A DNA stretch of 64,000 nucleotides, from NCBI GenBank assembly GCA_027475525.1, contig JAMWFC010000089.1:310001-374000 (forward strand), in the 5' to 3' direction. Within the stretch, counting starts at the first letter, position 1. Each line of letters opens with the position of its first letter. This document shows positions 33,454 through 45,100 of the stretch, piece after piece. The stretch is from Macrolepiota albuminosa. Taxonomy: Eukaryota > Basidiomycota > Agaricomycetes > Agaricales > Agaricaceae. Below the pieces are notes generated by a model. That model was not told the origin of the DNA and did no database searches. It saw only the letters and a list, made by a program, of their open reading frames with translations. The position numbers and the translations under genes were made by a program.

Positions 33454-35613
33454 ATGGTTCGACTCACTGCCACTGCTGCGCGCAGACGCAGACGCAAGCC
33501 TGTGGTGCCCGTGTCCGTGCCAGCTGCTGACCCGGATGTCCCGTCCCCAGCGGAATGGAGCTCCATGAAAGAGTACGGGTCTTTCATCGGTGCGTGTGTC
33601 TTCGGTCCTAGGGCTGTGCGGATGGCTGAGGACTTGCAGTGCGCGACGAAGACGGCGAGGAGCATACCTTCCGCAAGAATGATTGGTGCGTGCGCGTGCG
33701 GTCTCTCTAGGGGGGGTAGGTTCCTCACTCTCAGCCTCCACAGCGCACTCATCCTGCCGCACGGGCGGCAAGTCGGCGAGCACCTCGAGATGCACGAATA
33801 CTGGGTTGGCAAGATCCGCGACGTGCGTGCGCGGAGCGACACCGACGTATGGACCTACGTCCAATGGTACTGGGCTCCCCACGAAGTCCACGCCCGCGTC
33901 AAATCCTTGTACGTCCATCTCTCTCTCCTCTCTCTCTTGCTTTCTTGCGCTTTCTAACCCACCAAGTGGCGCAGCGACGCCACACTCTGCAGTCCCTACG
34001 AACGCGTCTTTTCCGATACATTCGACTACGTCTCTACCGCCTCCTTCGACGGTCCGTGTCCCTTCCCTTCCCTTCTCCTCCCTTTCCCTTCTCCCTCTTC
34101 TTGCTCTCGCTCTTGATCTAACCCCAGACACAGCCACAGTCCCAGTACACAAACTCAACGACGGCGACCTGCTCCAACCACACATCCCGTGGGAAACATT
34201 CTACACGCGGTACACATTCGAGCACCGCCCTCGCCTCATCTCGGTGCGTCCCTCTCCTCTCCCTCTCCCCCCTCTCTCTCTCATTCACTCTCTCAACCCA
34301 TTCTAATTCTAATTCTACTTCTGCTTGTAGCCAAAACCAGGCGAATACTCATGCATCTGCCACGTCCCGTACGCCCCCACTGATCCCTCCACACCCACCC
34401 TCGCACTCGCACCAGCCCTGCGCCTAATGCACTACTGCCCCCGCCCAACATGCCGCCGCTTCTTCCACGCAACATGTCTCCTCGCTGCCGCATGCCTCGA
34501 CACCGACACCGACGCTACGAGCAGGAATCGGAGGGTACTCGCTACATCGCCTGATTCGGGTTTTGGTCTTGATCTTGGTCTTGGTCTTGGTCTTGGTTCG
34601 AGTCTTGGTCTCTCGCCTGATTCGAGTCGTGCTCTTGGTCTCGATTTTGATCAAGATAGCGGTCGCGGTCGTGGTCGTGGCTTTGCCCAAGTCCGAGTCG
34701 AGGATTCGCCTCTGCTCAAGAAACCGAAACTGGAACTGGAGCTGACACAGAAACAGAAACGCGGTCGAGGCCAGCGCGCACACCCTCCCACGCCGTCGCC
34801 TTCCCCATGTGCAGACACCGACGCCGACGGAGACTACGACGGAGACTACGACGAAGTCGAAGTCGAAGTCGAAGTCTACGCCAACGCCAACGCCGACCAA
34901 GTCAAAAACAACACCAACTCAACAGAGCTTTCCGAGATCCTCACAACGCTCCCCGCCGACCTGGTACGGATCGCGACACAGCCGATCGTGCGCGGGCCCG
35001 TGTGGCCCGCGGGAGGCGTCAGTGGGAACCTCGGTGCTGTCGTGTATGCGCGTAGCAGCCGATCGTGCGCGGGCCCGTGTGGCCCGCGGGAGGCGTCAGT
35101 GGGAACCTCGGTGCTGTCGTGTATGCGCGTAGAGTCGTGTATCGTGCTGTTGCGCGTGCGCGTGGTGTGTGTGGGGGTAAAGAAAAAGAAGAGAAAGAAA
35201 AGGAAAAGGAAAAGGAAAGGGAAGAGGAAAGTGGGACTGAGGAAGAGGAGGAAGAGGGAGGAGAGTATGCGTTGGAGGGGTGGGAGGAGCGCGTGGGTGA
35301 TTTGTGCAAGGCTGTTGTGCAGTTGGAGATGGAGATGGAGATGGACGGGGGAGGGGGCAAGGCTAAGGCTCGAAGGCGGAATGCCAACCCCAACTCCAAC
35401 TCCAACGTCAATTCCAATGCCAACGCCAACGCCAACGTCAAAGGGAAACAGAAGAGGAAAGGGAAAGGGAAAGGGAGGAAGGGCACGAAGCGGCCCCGGA
35501 ACGCGGTAGATGATGCCGAAGACGTCGCAAGTGGAGGAGGTGGAAGTGGAGGTGGAAATGGAGGAGGAGGTGCACTCCCGTTTTTGTGTCCCCAGTGTGG
35601 TGCGGCGATATGA
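33454..35613 (+). CDS. BAH-PHD domain chromatin protein
   Basis: Six exons: 33454-33589, 33631-33685, 33744-33908, 33975-34051, 34128-34243 and 34331-35613. The start is MVRLTATAARRRRRK. The spliced product gives a BAH domain (DEDGEEHTFRKNDCALILP, EYWVGKIRDVRAR, VQWYWAPHEV, ERVFSDTFDYV, ETFYTRYTFEHR) and then a PHD-like zinc region (CICHVPYAP...HYCPRPTCRRFFH..C). The long last exon encodes low-complexity Leu-Gly, Glu-Val and Asn-Ala/Asn-Ser repeats and a Lys-rich basic block, ending FLCPQCGAAI. BAH-PHD proteins read histone marks or nucleosomes. An exact 77-bp duplication (34979-35132) breaks the frame; counting it once gives 584 aa with the expected CPQC end. The 41-nt first intron is unusually short but needed for the BAH motif. 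Confidence 0.85.
34979..35132. repeat. Exact 77-bp tandem duplication in BAH-PHD gene
   Basis: 34979-35055 equals 35056-35132. As given it shifts the frame of the last exon; counting one copy only restores reading to the stop at 35613. Probable assembly artefact. Confidence 0.95.
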
Positions 35614-36288
35614 CCTCCCGGAGATGTGAACCCCCCTTGGATGGACGAACTTGAATGGAGTTCGTCTGTGTGTGTTGTGTGTATATATTTTTTATCTATC
35701 TACCTCGCTGTTCGCTGTCGATCTTTGTATATATCTACGTCTTACATCTTACAGCCTACTGCCTACGTCTTACGTCTTACGTCTTACGTCTGACATCTGA
35801 CATCTGACGTCGTATACCTCACGTCTTACATCTTACATTCCTACGTACGCTCTTTGCTTTTGCTTTCTCGATGTGAATTGTGAATACTTACTTCCTTTTG
35901 TTTTTGTTTTGTAGGGCCGTTTGGTGGAGTTGGAATCATCCGTACTACGCTACGTACGACACACCACGACCCTTGTTCCTAATTCCTAATTCCCAATTCT
36001 CAATTCTCAATACCTAACCCAAAATCCTAGGGTATATTGTACAGTGTATCTACGTGCATGTCACTTGCACTGGAAGGTGTTTTCACTGGAAAAAAAGTGA
36101 AAGTGTATAGATATGTACAAGAGAAACCTCATTTCTGAAGTACCACTTTCGAGAACAGAAAATGCATTATGAATGTTTAATAACCATCATTCTAGCAGCC
36201 GATTAAGCTTTATAACCTCTTTCTCAAGAATTGTTTATGACATTGGTTTACTACTATTTGTATCTCAATGACAAAATAAAAGAATATA
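35614..36288. other. Intergenic with degenerate TAC/TGACATCT repeats
   Basis: 3' flank of the BAH-PHD gene. Between about 35735 and 35845 a run of ACGTCTT/ACATCTG-type units forms a degenerate short tandem array. No gene is seen. Confidence 0.6.
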
Positions 36289-36659
36289 CACTGGGTGCAG
36301 GAAATGATATTCTTTTGAAAAACAATGTAAAAACACAGTAAAAACAATTCAATTAATTTCAGAATTTTATTTGAATATTTCTGTCAAAACTATAGAAAAA
36401 ATATTTTAACTAAACTTAAAAGAATAAAAGAACAAATTGCCACAGGAGGCTTGCTCTGGTTCTTAGGCTTGATAATTACCAATACAGTCCTCTCCAATAC
36501 ATTTGAGAGCATCAGACCAAGTGCTATTAAAAATTTGGTTACAATATTTTTTCTATAGTTTTGACAGAAATATTTAAATAAAATCCTGAAATTAATTGGA
36601 TTATTTTTGCTGTGTTTTTACATTGTTTTGCCAAAGAACATCATTTCCTGCACCCAGTG
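36289..36659. mobile_element. Complete MITE with about 120-bp inverted repeats
   Basis: The element starts CACTGGGTGCAGGAAATGAT and ends with the complement of this. The inverted arms continue inward for roughly 120 bp (TTTCTGTCAAAACTATAG in one arm, its complement in the other). A TA precedes it (36287-36288) and ATA follows it, consistent with Tc1/mariner-type mobilisation. It has no ORF, so it must be moved in trans. A partial copy lies at 1600-1813. Confidence 0.85.
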
Positions 36660-38424
36660 ATAATAGTCCATAATATACTGCTCCAGTATAAAAAGATCAT
36701 ATTCATATTCAGAGTAAACCTTTCTTGTAGATTCAATCTATTGCATTGACAAGTCACAACCCAGTCTAAACACAGAAAGAAGTAATTTGATTGTGTAGCT
36801 ATCAGGAGACACCTCATTTCTTCCTTCTTTCACTCTTCATTTCTTCCTTCTCTCTTCATTTATTTCTGTTGAGGAGGAGACTCACTTGACAAGTCGACTC
36901 TACATCATACTTGACATTACATGTTTGTCTTACTATTTATGGATACCTCTCTCATATTTTTTCACTAAGCTCTCTGAGCCCTGTGTAAGCCATACAATTC
37001 AGACCAACACAAAACAGAACCATTTTATATTCTGAAAACATGAGAGTACAGTCTTAAGAGGAATCTGAGAGTAAGGTAAAAGAAGGAAAGAGAATAGAAA
37101 AGAGAAAGGAACCAGAACCCATCAGTATTCTATGACGAGCTGGCTATAGCAATCAGTATTTGCTACTTTTTACTGTTAAACCTTATTTTTTCTGTCAGAT
37201 CTAGAGATATGACGAGCTGGCTATAGCAATCAGTATTTGCTACTTTTTACTGTTAAACCTTATTTTTTCTGTCAGATCTAGAGATACATAGAGCACCACC
37301 CCTCAGTCATACTATATTATACTGGTGTGACTGAGGGTGAACTCATTTATTTACTCATTACCTCATAATTGTACTCACTCATAACTTGTAGACTAAATCT
37401 ATATTTACACCTACAATTTCCTTATTTCTTCTTTCATTCTTTCACCTTACTGCTTCTATTCTTTCAACTCTATTTATTAGTACTATTTTCAGCCTCTGAG
37501 ATGCTCTGATTCTTTAGCTATCATTCAGGCAAGTGTGGCTGTTAGGGGACTTCTCATTTCTTTCTTCTTTCACTCCTTATCTCTTCACTCTCCTTTCATT
37601 CATTCTCTTATTTCTTCTGACATTATTTCATTTTACTGTTTCTATTCTTTCAACACTATCTGTTAGTACTATTCTCAGCTCTTGAGGTGCTCTGGTTCTT
37701 TAGCTACCATTCAGACAAGTGTGGGCCCTTCAGCACTGCTTCCAGACTGCTTACATAAGCCAGAGTTTGCCCCTTATTTGTGCAATTGTTTGTGTAGGCA
37801 ATTTTCAAGTTTTTAAGGTTTTGTTGTACTGTACAGTTGTTTCCCATGCTTCAGAGGCCTCAGAAGAGGCCCCAGGAAGCTCTCAAGAAACCTTGTCCAT
37901 GAAATAGTGGATTTGAGGGCAAATTTTGACCAAATGTAAGTCTCAACTTTGCAGATTTGAGGCCTCTGATCATGCAAACTTTGTCCATAATATTGCAGAT
38001 TTAAAGCTCAGCCAGATGAAATTTTTGAGATTTTGACTACAAAATTCTGAGCATTCAAGGCAATCTGAGTCCCTTAATTGAGTGTATGACAGGTTCTCAA
38101 CATAAATTTACATATCAACTTGTTACATGTGTAATAGCACAAAAAATTGCATTGTTGCTCCAATAATCCTCATCTCAGTAATTTTCTGGTTGTTGTGTCT
38201 ATCTTCCTCTCAGGATGGTGAGACATAATAATCATCCTCTCACTATTGACAGTCAATAACCTCATCCAACCCAGCTTGGATATCAACTCATAGAAAAGCT
38301 GCATTGAAGATTTTCTAATGTATATTCAGCTATTTACTCTGCACTCTGACAGATGTCATCTTTCTTTACACTCTTTTGTTATCTGCCTATTGTGCATATG
38401 TCATAGTGTCAGCAATTGACGTGT
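36660..38424. other. AT-rich repeat remnant region
   Basis: No gene is supported. It contains the 77-bp duplication at 37131-37284, and two diverged copies of a segment with AGTACTATT.TCAGC, GATGCTCTGATTCTTTAGCTA and CAAGTGTGG at about 37470-37534 and 37661-37724. CpG is strongly depleted. Confidence 0.6.
37131..37284. repeat. Exact 77-bp tandem duplication
   Basis: 37131-37207 equals 37208-37284. Probable assembly artefact; see findings. Confidence 0.95.
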
Positions 38425-38428
38425 ACAG

Positions 38429-39383
38429 TGATAGGACCCTATACAGGTTAGGCGCATCAACGGCAGGCTCGGCACCGGCTCCGGAAACCTTGCCGCACTC
38501 GTTCCGAACTTAGCGCACGCGTTCTACCTATTTTAAGCCATTTCTGACGGCCGCGCACGGCAAGAAGCAGATCCAATCAGTGATAGCGCCGATCGGCAGA
38601 CAGAATGACAACTGACAGATGGCATCAGTCACTGACGACAGCGCTTAGCGAGAAGCCTGATGATCTATCAAAAACTGACAGACAGCTTGGCGTTTGACCT
38701 TGGCGTCTGACACCGCTTACCGTCTCGATTTGGCGCCCAACGTCGCTTAGGTGTTCTGACAGACAGAAGGGTGATGGAGTGATGGTTTAGCTTCGCGATC
38801 TGTCGCCTGGCGTCGCTAAGGCTCTTGAATGGACGGTAGGGATCTGAAACCGTTGGAGCTACCCCTTTGAAATTTTCCAGTTTACCGCACTCTGGCGTCA
38901 TTAGCCACTGGCGACGGCGAACTCATTGTAGTATAAAAGTACTTACCGACTTGTACATAGGACAGGATAGCAGACGAATAGACCACAGTTTCCCCCACTT
39001 ACTTCAGTCTCCCTTACGCTCAAGAGCTCATTTACGCTACGGTCGGCAACGTCGAACTCATCGGCAGTTACAGACGTTCGCCAACACTCGACATACTCGC
39101 GCCTTGCAACTACGGCAGGCATTATCGACGCTTAGAACTTCGCTAAGCTTACCGTGCTCTTGCCGCTTCCCGTTGCCGTGTTCACTTACCGCATTTTCTT
39201 AAGCGCTTTACCTTAGCGCTTGACACTTGCCGACTCCGTTACCGACTTTTACCCTTTTTCACAGACGCGTTCTCTGGGACCTGCCCGGGACTCCTCATCA
39301 CACTTATAGCGCGCCCAACGCACACTCTTGGTACGGTAACACAATAGTTACATTTGTTGCTGACCAAACTTTGGGCGTCATCA
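38429..39383 (+). repeat. Element B 5' LTR (955 bp)
   Basis: Ends TGATAGG...GTCATCA. A TATAAAA box at 38932-38938 probably marks the start of U3-driven transcription. Short ORFs inside recur in the 3' LTR only because the LTRs are copies. Confidence 0.95.
38932..38938 (+). promoter_or_regulatory. TATA box of element B LTR promoter
   Basis: TATAAAA within GTAGTATAAAAGTAC, in the middle of the LTR where the U3/R boundary is expected. The same box in the 3' LTR is at 49440. Confidence 0.6.
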
Positions 39384-39763
39384 AATTGGAGCCCACCGCG
39401 AGGGATCTCTAAGGCAGAATTCCGCCAGAAACCCGTCTCCAGCGTAGGCGCCGCCTGCTAGACCAGTCGGCAGAAGGCATTGCTCCTTCCCACCCATCAA
39501 CTCCACAACCACCTGGTGCCTTACCGGGTCTCTCTCTAGCCCAGGAACTACAGAACGCCACTGTAGACGCTTTTCCTGATCTCTTCCCGCATTCCCTCGA
39601 TTATAGTGCCGACGACCCCTTAGCGTCGCCCTTTGCCTTACCGCAATCAGTCACTCCCATTACTCCGCTAACGCCACTTTCACAACTCATCTCTCTTACC
39701 CCGTCGCCAATCTCCAGAACTCCTTCCCCACTACCGCTAACCGAACTCGCCAACACAGTCGCT

Positions 39764-42153
39764 ATGGAACAACAAGTTCAGCGCATGCCGCCACGCAACC
39801 ACTTCTCGGCACCGAAATGGGACGAGACCAAGCCACGGGAGCTCTCCCAGTATTTCAAGGAGTTGGAGTATTTATTCAGAGACTGTAACATTACCGACCA
39901 CACGCAGATGAAGGAGTACGCGGCAAGATACGTATCGAGTTGGAGTATTTATTCAGAGACTGTAACATTACCGACCACACGCAGATGAAGGAGTACGCGG
40001 CAAGATACGTATCATACGACACGGCAGAGACGTGGACAGGTCTTACCGAGTTTGCCGCCTTTGTCCCTGCCGCCCCGCCAGCTCCAGCCCAAGGCGCTTC
40101 GTATGAGGACTGGAAGACGGCAGTGATCCAGTTGTACCCTGGCGCAGAGGAAGCTACCCGATACACGGTAAACGAGCTCCAGAAACTAGTTCAGGAATCT
40201 TTCGACAGTGGCACATCGTCGCTTGGCGCGTTCTCTACGTATTACCGCGAATTCCAGAAAATCGCTAGGTGGCTTCTGCAGAACGGCAAGCTCTATATTA
40301 ACGAGGAGCGTCGCCTGTTCCAGCAAGGCATCCCGACTTCGCTTTGGACTCGTATTGCTCGTCGCCTAGAGATAGTTCACCAGGCTCATCACCCAGACGA
40401 GCCCTATAACGTTGCCGACGTCTTTGAAGCCGGTAAATGGGTTCTCAAGGGAACGGACACTGGCGTTGGACTGCAACGCGCTAGGATGAGCCCACCCCCT
40501 GAGCGAACTAACGGTATCATTCCCATCCCGCCTCCTGTTGCCGACTTCGTTAAGAAAGAGGAGCTCAATGCTGCTATTACCGCCGCTGTCGCTTCCGCTA
40601 TGACACGTATCGAAACTATGATTACCACCAACCTGACTGCTAACCGACCCGCTAACGTTCCCGCGCCTGGCCCTTGCCACTTCTGTGGGGAAATTGGCCA
40701 TACCATGACTAGAGGACGCTGCGCTACCCTCGAGAATTACGTTCGCCAAGGTAGAATTCGAAGGGCTATCGACGGCAAGATAGTTCTTACCACTGGCGCC
40801 ACCATCCCCAACTACCCCGACAAGAAGTCCTTCCAGGAGCGAGTTGATGAGTGGCATAGGCGCAACCCAGGACAAATCGTTACCGGCACGCTATCTGGCA
40901 ACGCTAACCCCGACCCCGAACAGGCGACCCAACAGCAGATGATTCACGAGGTCCTACATTTCGACAGCGTTGGCGACCACCCTACTTTTTCGCGGGAAGA
41001 GCGTATCGCCAAGCTGCAGCAGGAATTAGATTCGCTAAAGAACCAGGTCTTTGATGGGGTTGAAGTTAAGCAGCCTAAACAACCTCTTAAAGGATACAAG
41101 CCGATGCCTCCCGCTAGCAAGTTACCGGCACCTGCTCCTGCCGCACCTCCTGCCACTGCCCCTGCTCCTGCCTCAGAACCATCGTCGTCCGCTACCGCTC
41201 CCGAACCGCCTTTGCCGCCTCTCCATCCCTATTCAGGGATTCCCGACCGATATCATGCTCCCGCACAACGAAACTTTGCCGCTCCCGAGAAACGTCCTGA
41301 AGGTGGCTACCGACCTACTGCGCCAATTTTCGACATAGAGAAATCTAACCACGTTTTTAACCGTATCATGAAAACCCACGTCACCTTGTCAGTAGAAGAA
41401 CTCTGCAGTATTGCTCCCGACGTTCGCAATCAGGTGAAAACGGCAGTCACTCCCCGACGACCCTTGGCGACAGCCGTTGCCGAGGTCGATGAACTCGACG
41501 ACGCGCTTCCTGGTTTCTCTGTTACCATCGACCCTCCCGACACTGAAGACACTCTTGCCGACCCCATCGCTAACGCCACCTCTGTGGACCCAGTGGAGAC
41601 CTATCTTAGGTCAGTCGACCACGGCGAAGACCCGGCAATCCTTACCGTCGCCCAAGAATCACACGCTATCCGCTCGGTAGCGCTAACCGTAGACAACAAG
41701 CACGAAGTAGAGGCAATCGTGGATAGCGGGTCTCAGATTATTTCTATGGCAGCAGAAGTCGCTAACGATCTAGGCCTCATATACGACCCTACCGTTATAT
41801 TAAACATGCAGAGCGCTAACGGAACGGTAGACCGATCCCTAGGCCTCGCCAAGAATGTGCCGTGCACCCTTGGCGACATTACGTTTTATCTTCAGATCCA
41901 CATTTTACGCTCCCCCGCATACGACCTACTACTTGGCAGACCTTTTGACGTCTTGGCGCGATCAGTCGTCAAGACAGTTACCGACGAGGAAACGACCCTC
42001 ACAATTAGCGACCCCAATTCCGGAATCCGACGAACGGTGCCAACGTTCCCTAGGGGACAACGAAAAGGCGCCCGCGCTAAGCCCCCGGAGTTTACCGACC
42101 AGCACGCCAACGAGCCTCCCCACCGGTGTTTTCACAGACCATCGAGGAGGTGA
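39764..42153 (+). CDS. Element B gag-protease polyprotein
   Basis: The start is MEQQVQRMPPRNHFSAPKWD. The capsid-like part (RELSQYFKELEYLFRDCN, then WTGLTEFAAF) is cut by the exact 77-bp duplication at 39860-40013; counting that once puts 39764 and the long frame 39940-42153 together. A zinc knuckle CHFCGEIGHTMTRGRC (C-x2-C-x4-H-x6-C, two residues longer than usual in the last gap) is followed by a Pro/Ala-rich linker and a retropepsin domain with AIVDSGSQIISM and YDLLLGRPFDVL. The active-site DSG is intact. It ends at TGA 42151-42153 and overlaps pol in the -1 frame. Confidence 0.85.
39860..40013. repeat. Exact 77-bp tandem duplication in gag
   Basis: 39860-39936 equals 39937-40013. It shifts the gag frame; one copy alone restores it. 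Probable assembly artefact in an otherwise intact young element. Confidence 0.95.
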
Positions 42154-45100
42154 TTGGCGACGATCACGGAGATGTAGCGCTAACGCTGGAATTTGACCAT
42201 TCAACTGGTCTTGTAACTGTTTTGTCTACTGCTTTTCTTGACCAAGACGTTTTAACTACTTTACCCACTACCGACGCAGAACCTTCCCAGAAAAACCAAA
42301 ATATTACCGACTCCTCTCTTGCCTACTTGTACCTTACCGCTTCCGAGTCATTTCAAAATATTGCGTCTACCGATACTTATCTCACCACTCTTCCCGGAGC
42401 CTCGTCTCCTGCCGTTCTTGGACTTGCCGCCCCTCAGGCTACAGTTCCCCTTTCCACCTCTGTTTATAACCAGGCTAACGCTCCCAAAAGGAAAGGGGTA
42501 CAAGTTAAAAAGAAATATAAGCCAGTCGCGCTTAAAACAAAACCAATCGCTACGCACTCTCCCGAGACGTTTAGAATCGAGCGCCAGATCATAGGCGACC
42601 CTCTTGCCGACATGCCGACCTTATCGCCGAATCCGCCACCCTTTCAGCCCACAGGACGTTTTACCGAGGAACGCCAGCAGCAGTTCGCCAAGGAGCACGA
42701 CACAGGATTTTTGACCAAAGATGAGTTGAACGTCCTTACCGATCTTGTCGCTAAGCAAGACAAAGCCTTTGCTTGGGAGGACTCAGAACGTGGCAGTCTA
42801 CGTACAGATTTCTTTCCGCCTGTCGTCATCCCGACCATTCCTCACGTACCGTGGACTGAGCACAACCGACCGTTACCGCCTGGGATCGAAGCCGAGGTCT
42901 GCCAAATCATTAGGACCCTCACGTACCGTGGACTGAGCACAACCGACCGTTACCGCCTGGGATCGAAGCCGAGGTCTGCCAAATCATTAGGACCAAGATA
43001 CAGGCTGGCGTCTACGAGCCCTCCAATAGTTCTTACCGCTCCCGCTGGTTCTGTGTCCTCAAAAAGAACGGCAATCTACGCATAGTTCACAGTCTTGAGC
43101 CGCTGAATAGAGTAACCATACGACACTCTGGCGTACCGCCTTTCCCTGACCACTTTGCCGAGTCCTTTGCCGGGCGCATTTGTGGCGCCACCCTTGATCT
43201 CTACGTTGGCTACGATGAGCGCTTAATACACCCTTCTTCCCGCGACCTCACTACGTTTCAAACTCCGTTTGGCGCCTTGCGCCTAGTCACCTTACCGATG
43301 GGCTGGACAAACTCAGTCCCTATATTCCACGACGACATCACCTTCATCCTCCAACCCGAGATACCGCATAACGTCTTAAGCTTCATTGACGACGTTGGCG
43401 TCAAAGGCCCCAAAGACTGGCGACTCGTGAACGACTTACCGGCGACACATCCCGACAACTCCAACATTCGCTTAGCGCTATGGGACTTTTTCCAGCTGCT
43501 CAATCGAGTTCTCCAGCGTATGAAGTATAGCGGTGGTACGTTTAGCGGTCACAAACTTCTCCTTTGCGCGCCAAGGTTCAAAATACTTGGTCACATCTGC
43601 ACTCCCGACGGTCGTGTTCCCGACGAGTCTCGCTTAGCACTCTTAGAGCGCTGGGGTCCTTGCCGCGACTTATCTGAAGTTCGCGCCTTTCTTGGCACCG
43701 TTGGCGTTCTCAGGATCTTCGTCAAAAACTTTGCCCATCGCGCACATGCCCTTAACCGACTCACCCGCGCCAACGAGCCCTTCGAATTTGGGCCAGACCA
43801 GGTCACTGCACAACGCGACTTAGTAAAAGCCCTACAAGACGCCAAGCCCCTAGTCCCCATCGATTATACCTCTGCCGACCCTGTCATCTTGGCGGTGGAT
43901 ACCTCGTACATTGCCGTTGGCTACTTCTTGTGCCAATGCCTTAGCGACAATCGAAAACAGCGACGCTACAACCGCTTTGGGTCTATCACGCTTAACGACA
44001 GAGAATCTCGCTACAGTCAGCCTAAGCTGGAGCTTTATGGACTCTTCAAAGCCTTCCGGTCGCTAAAGATGTATTTGATTGGCGTGCGCAACCTTATTGT
44101 TGAAGTCGACGCTAGGTACATCAAAGGCATGCTGCAGAATCCCGATATCCAGCCGTCCGCTAGCATGAACCGGTGGGTAGTCGCTATCCTCATGTTTCAC
44201 TTTGAGTTGGTACACGTCAAGAGCTCTTTCCACGGACCAGATGGACTCTCTAGGCGACCACGGCAGCCTGGCGACCCGGTAGTGGACCCACAGGCTGATA
44301 GCGATTTCGAGGACTGGATCGATAGACTACATGGTTTCGTGCACCTCATACAACAACCGATTCCCCTACTACGACGGCAACAGCCTACCAGTATTCTGTT
44401 ACATCCCATCGTCCCTTACCGTCCCGAGACCTTTAGCGCACCCCTCACATTCTACACGGCAAGCATCCTTGGACAAGACTTGCCTCCCGTAAAAGTCGTA
44501 CAGGAACCCCAGTCGCTAAGAGAAGACAGCAAAAACCTGACCTACGATGCCGTTCCCCGATCCGCCAAGGCAAAGGCGGAAGACAGTCGCCTGTTAGTAG
44601 TCGAGCAATGGATACAAGACCTTAAGCGACCCCCAGACCTTACCGACGAACAATACGCTACCTTTATCCGATACGCTACCCACTTCTTCTTTACCGACAA
44701 CCGACTTTGGCGACGAAATCGAGATGGCGCTCACAAGCTGATCATCAAGCCAGAAGGTCGCTTACGAGTCTTGCGCGCTATGCATGACGAGCTAGGTCAT
44801 AGAGGTCTGTACGCTACCCGGGCTTCTCTGTTAGAACGCTTCTGGTGGCCACACGCTAGTGCCGACATCGCCTGGTACATTAGGACTTGCCACCTATGCC
44901 AAATCCAACAAACACGCCAAGTACTCATACCGCCAACCGTTGCGACGCCAGCTCCCCTCTTCAGCAAAATCTACGTCGACACCATGCATATGCCTAAATC
45001 TGGTCGCTACAAGTACATCATTCAAGGTCGCTGCTCGCTAATCCACTGGCCTGAATTTCGAATGCTTCAGAGAGAAAATACCGACGCGGTCGCCAAGTGG

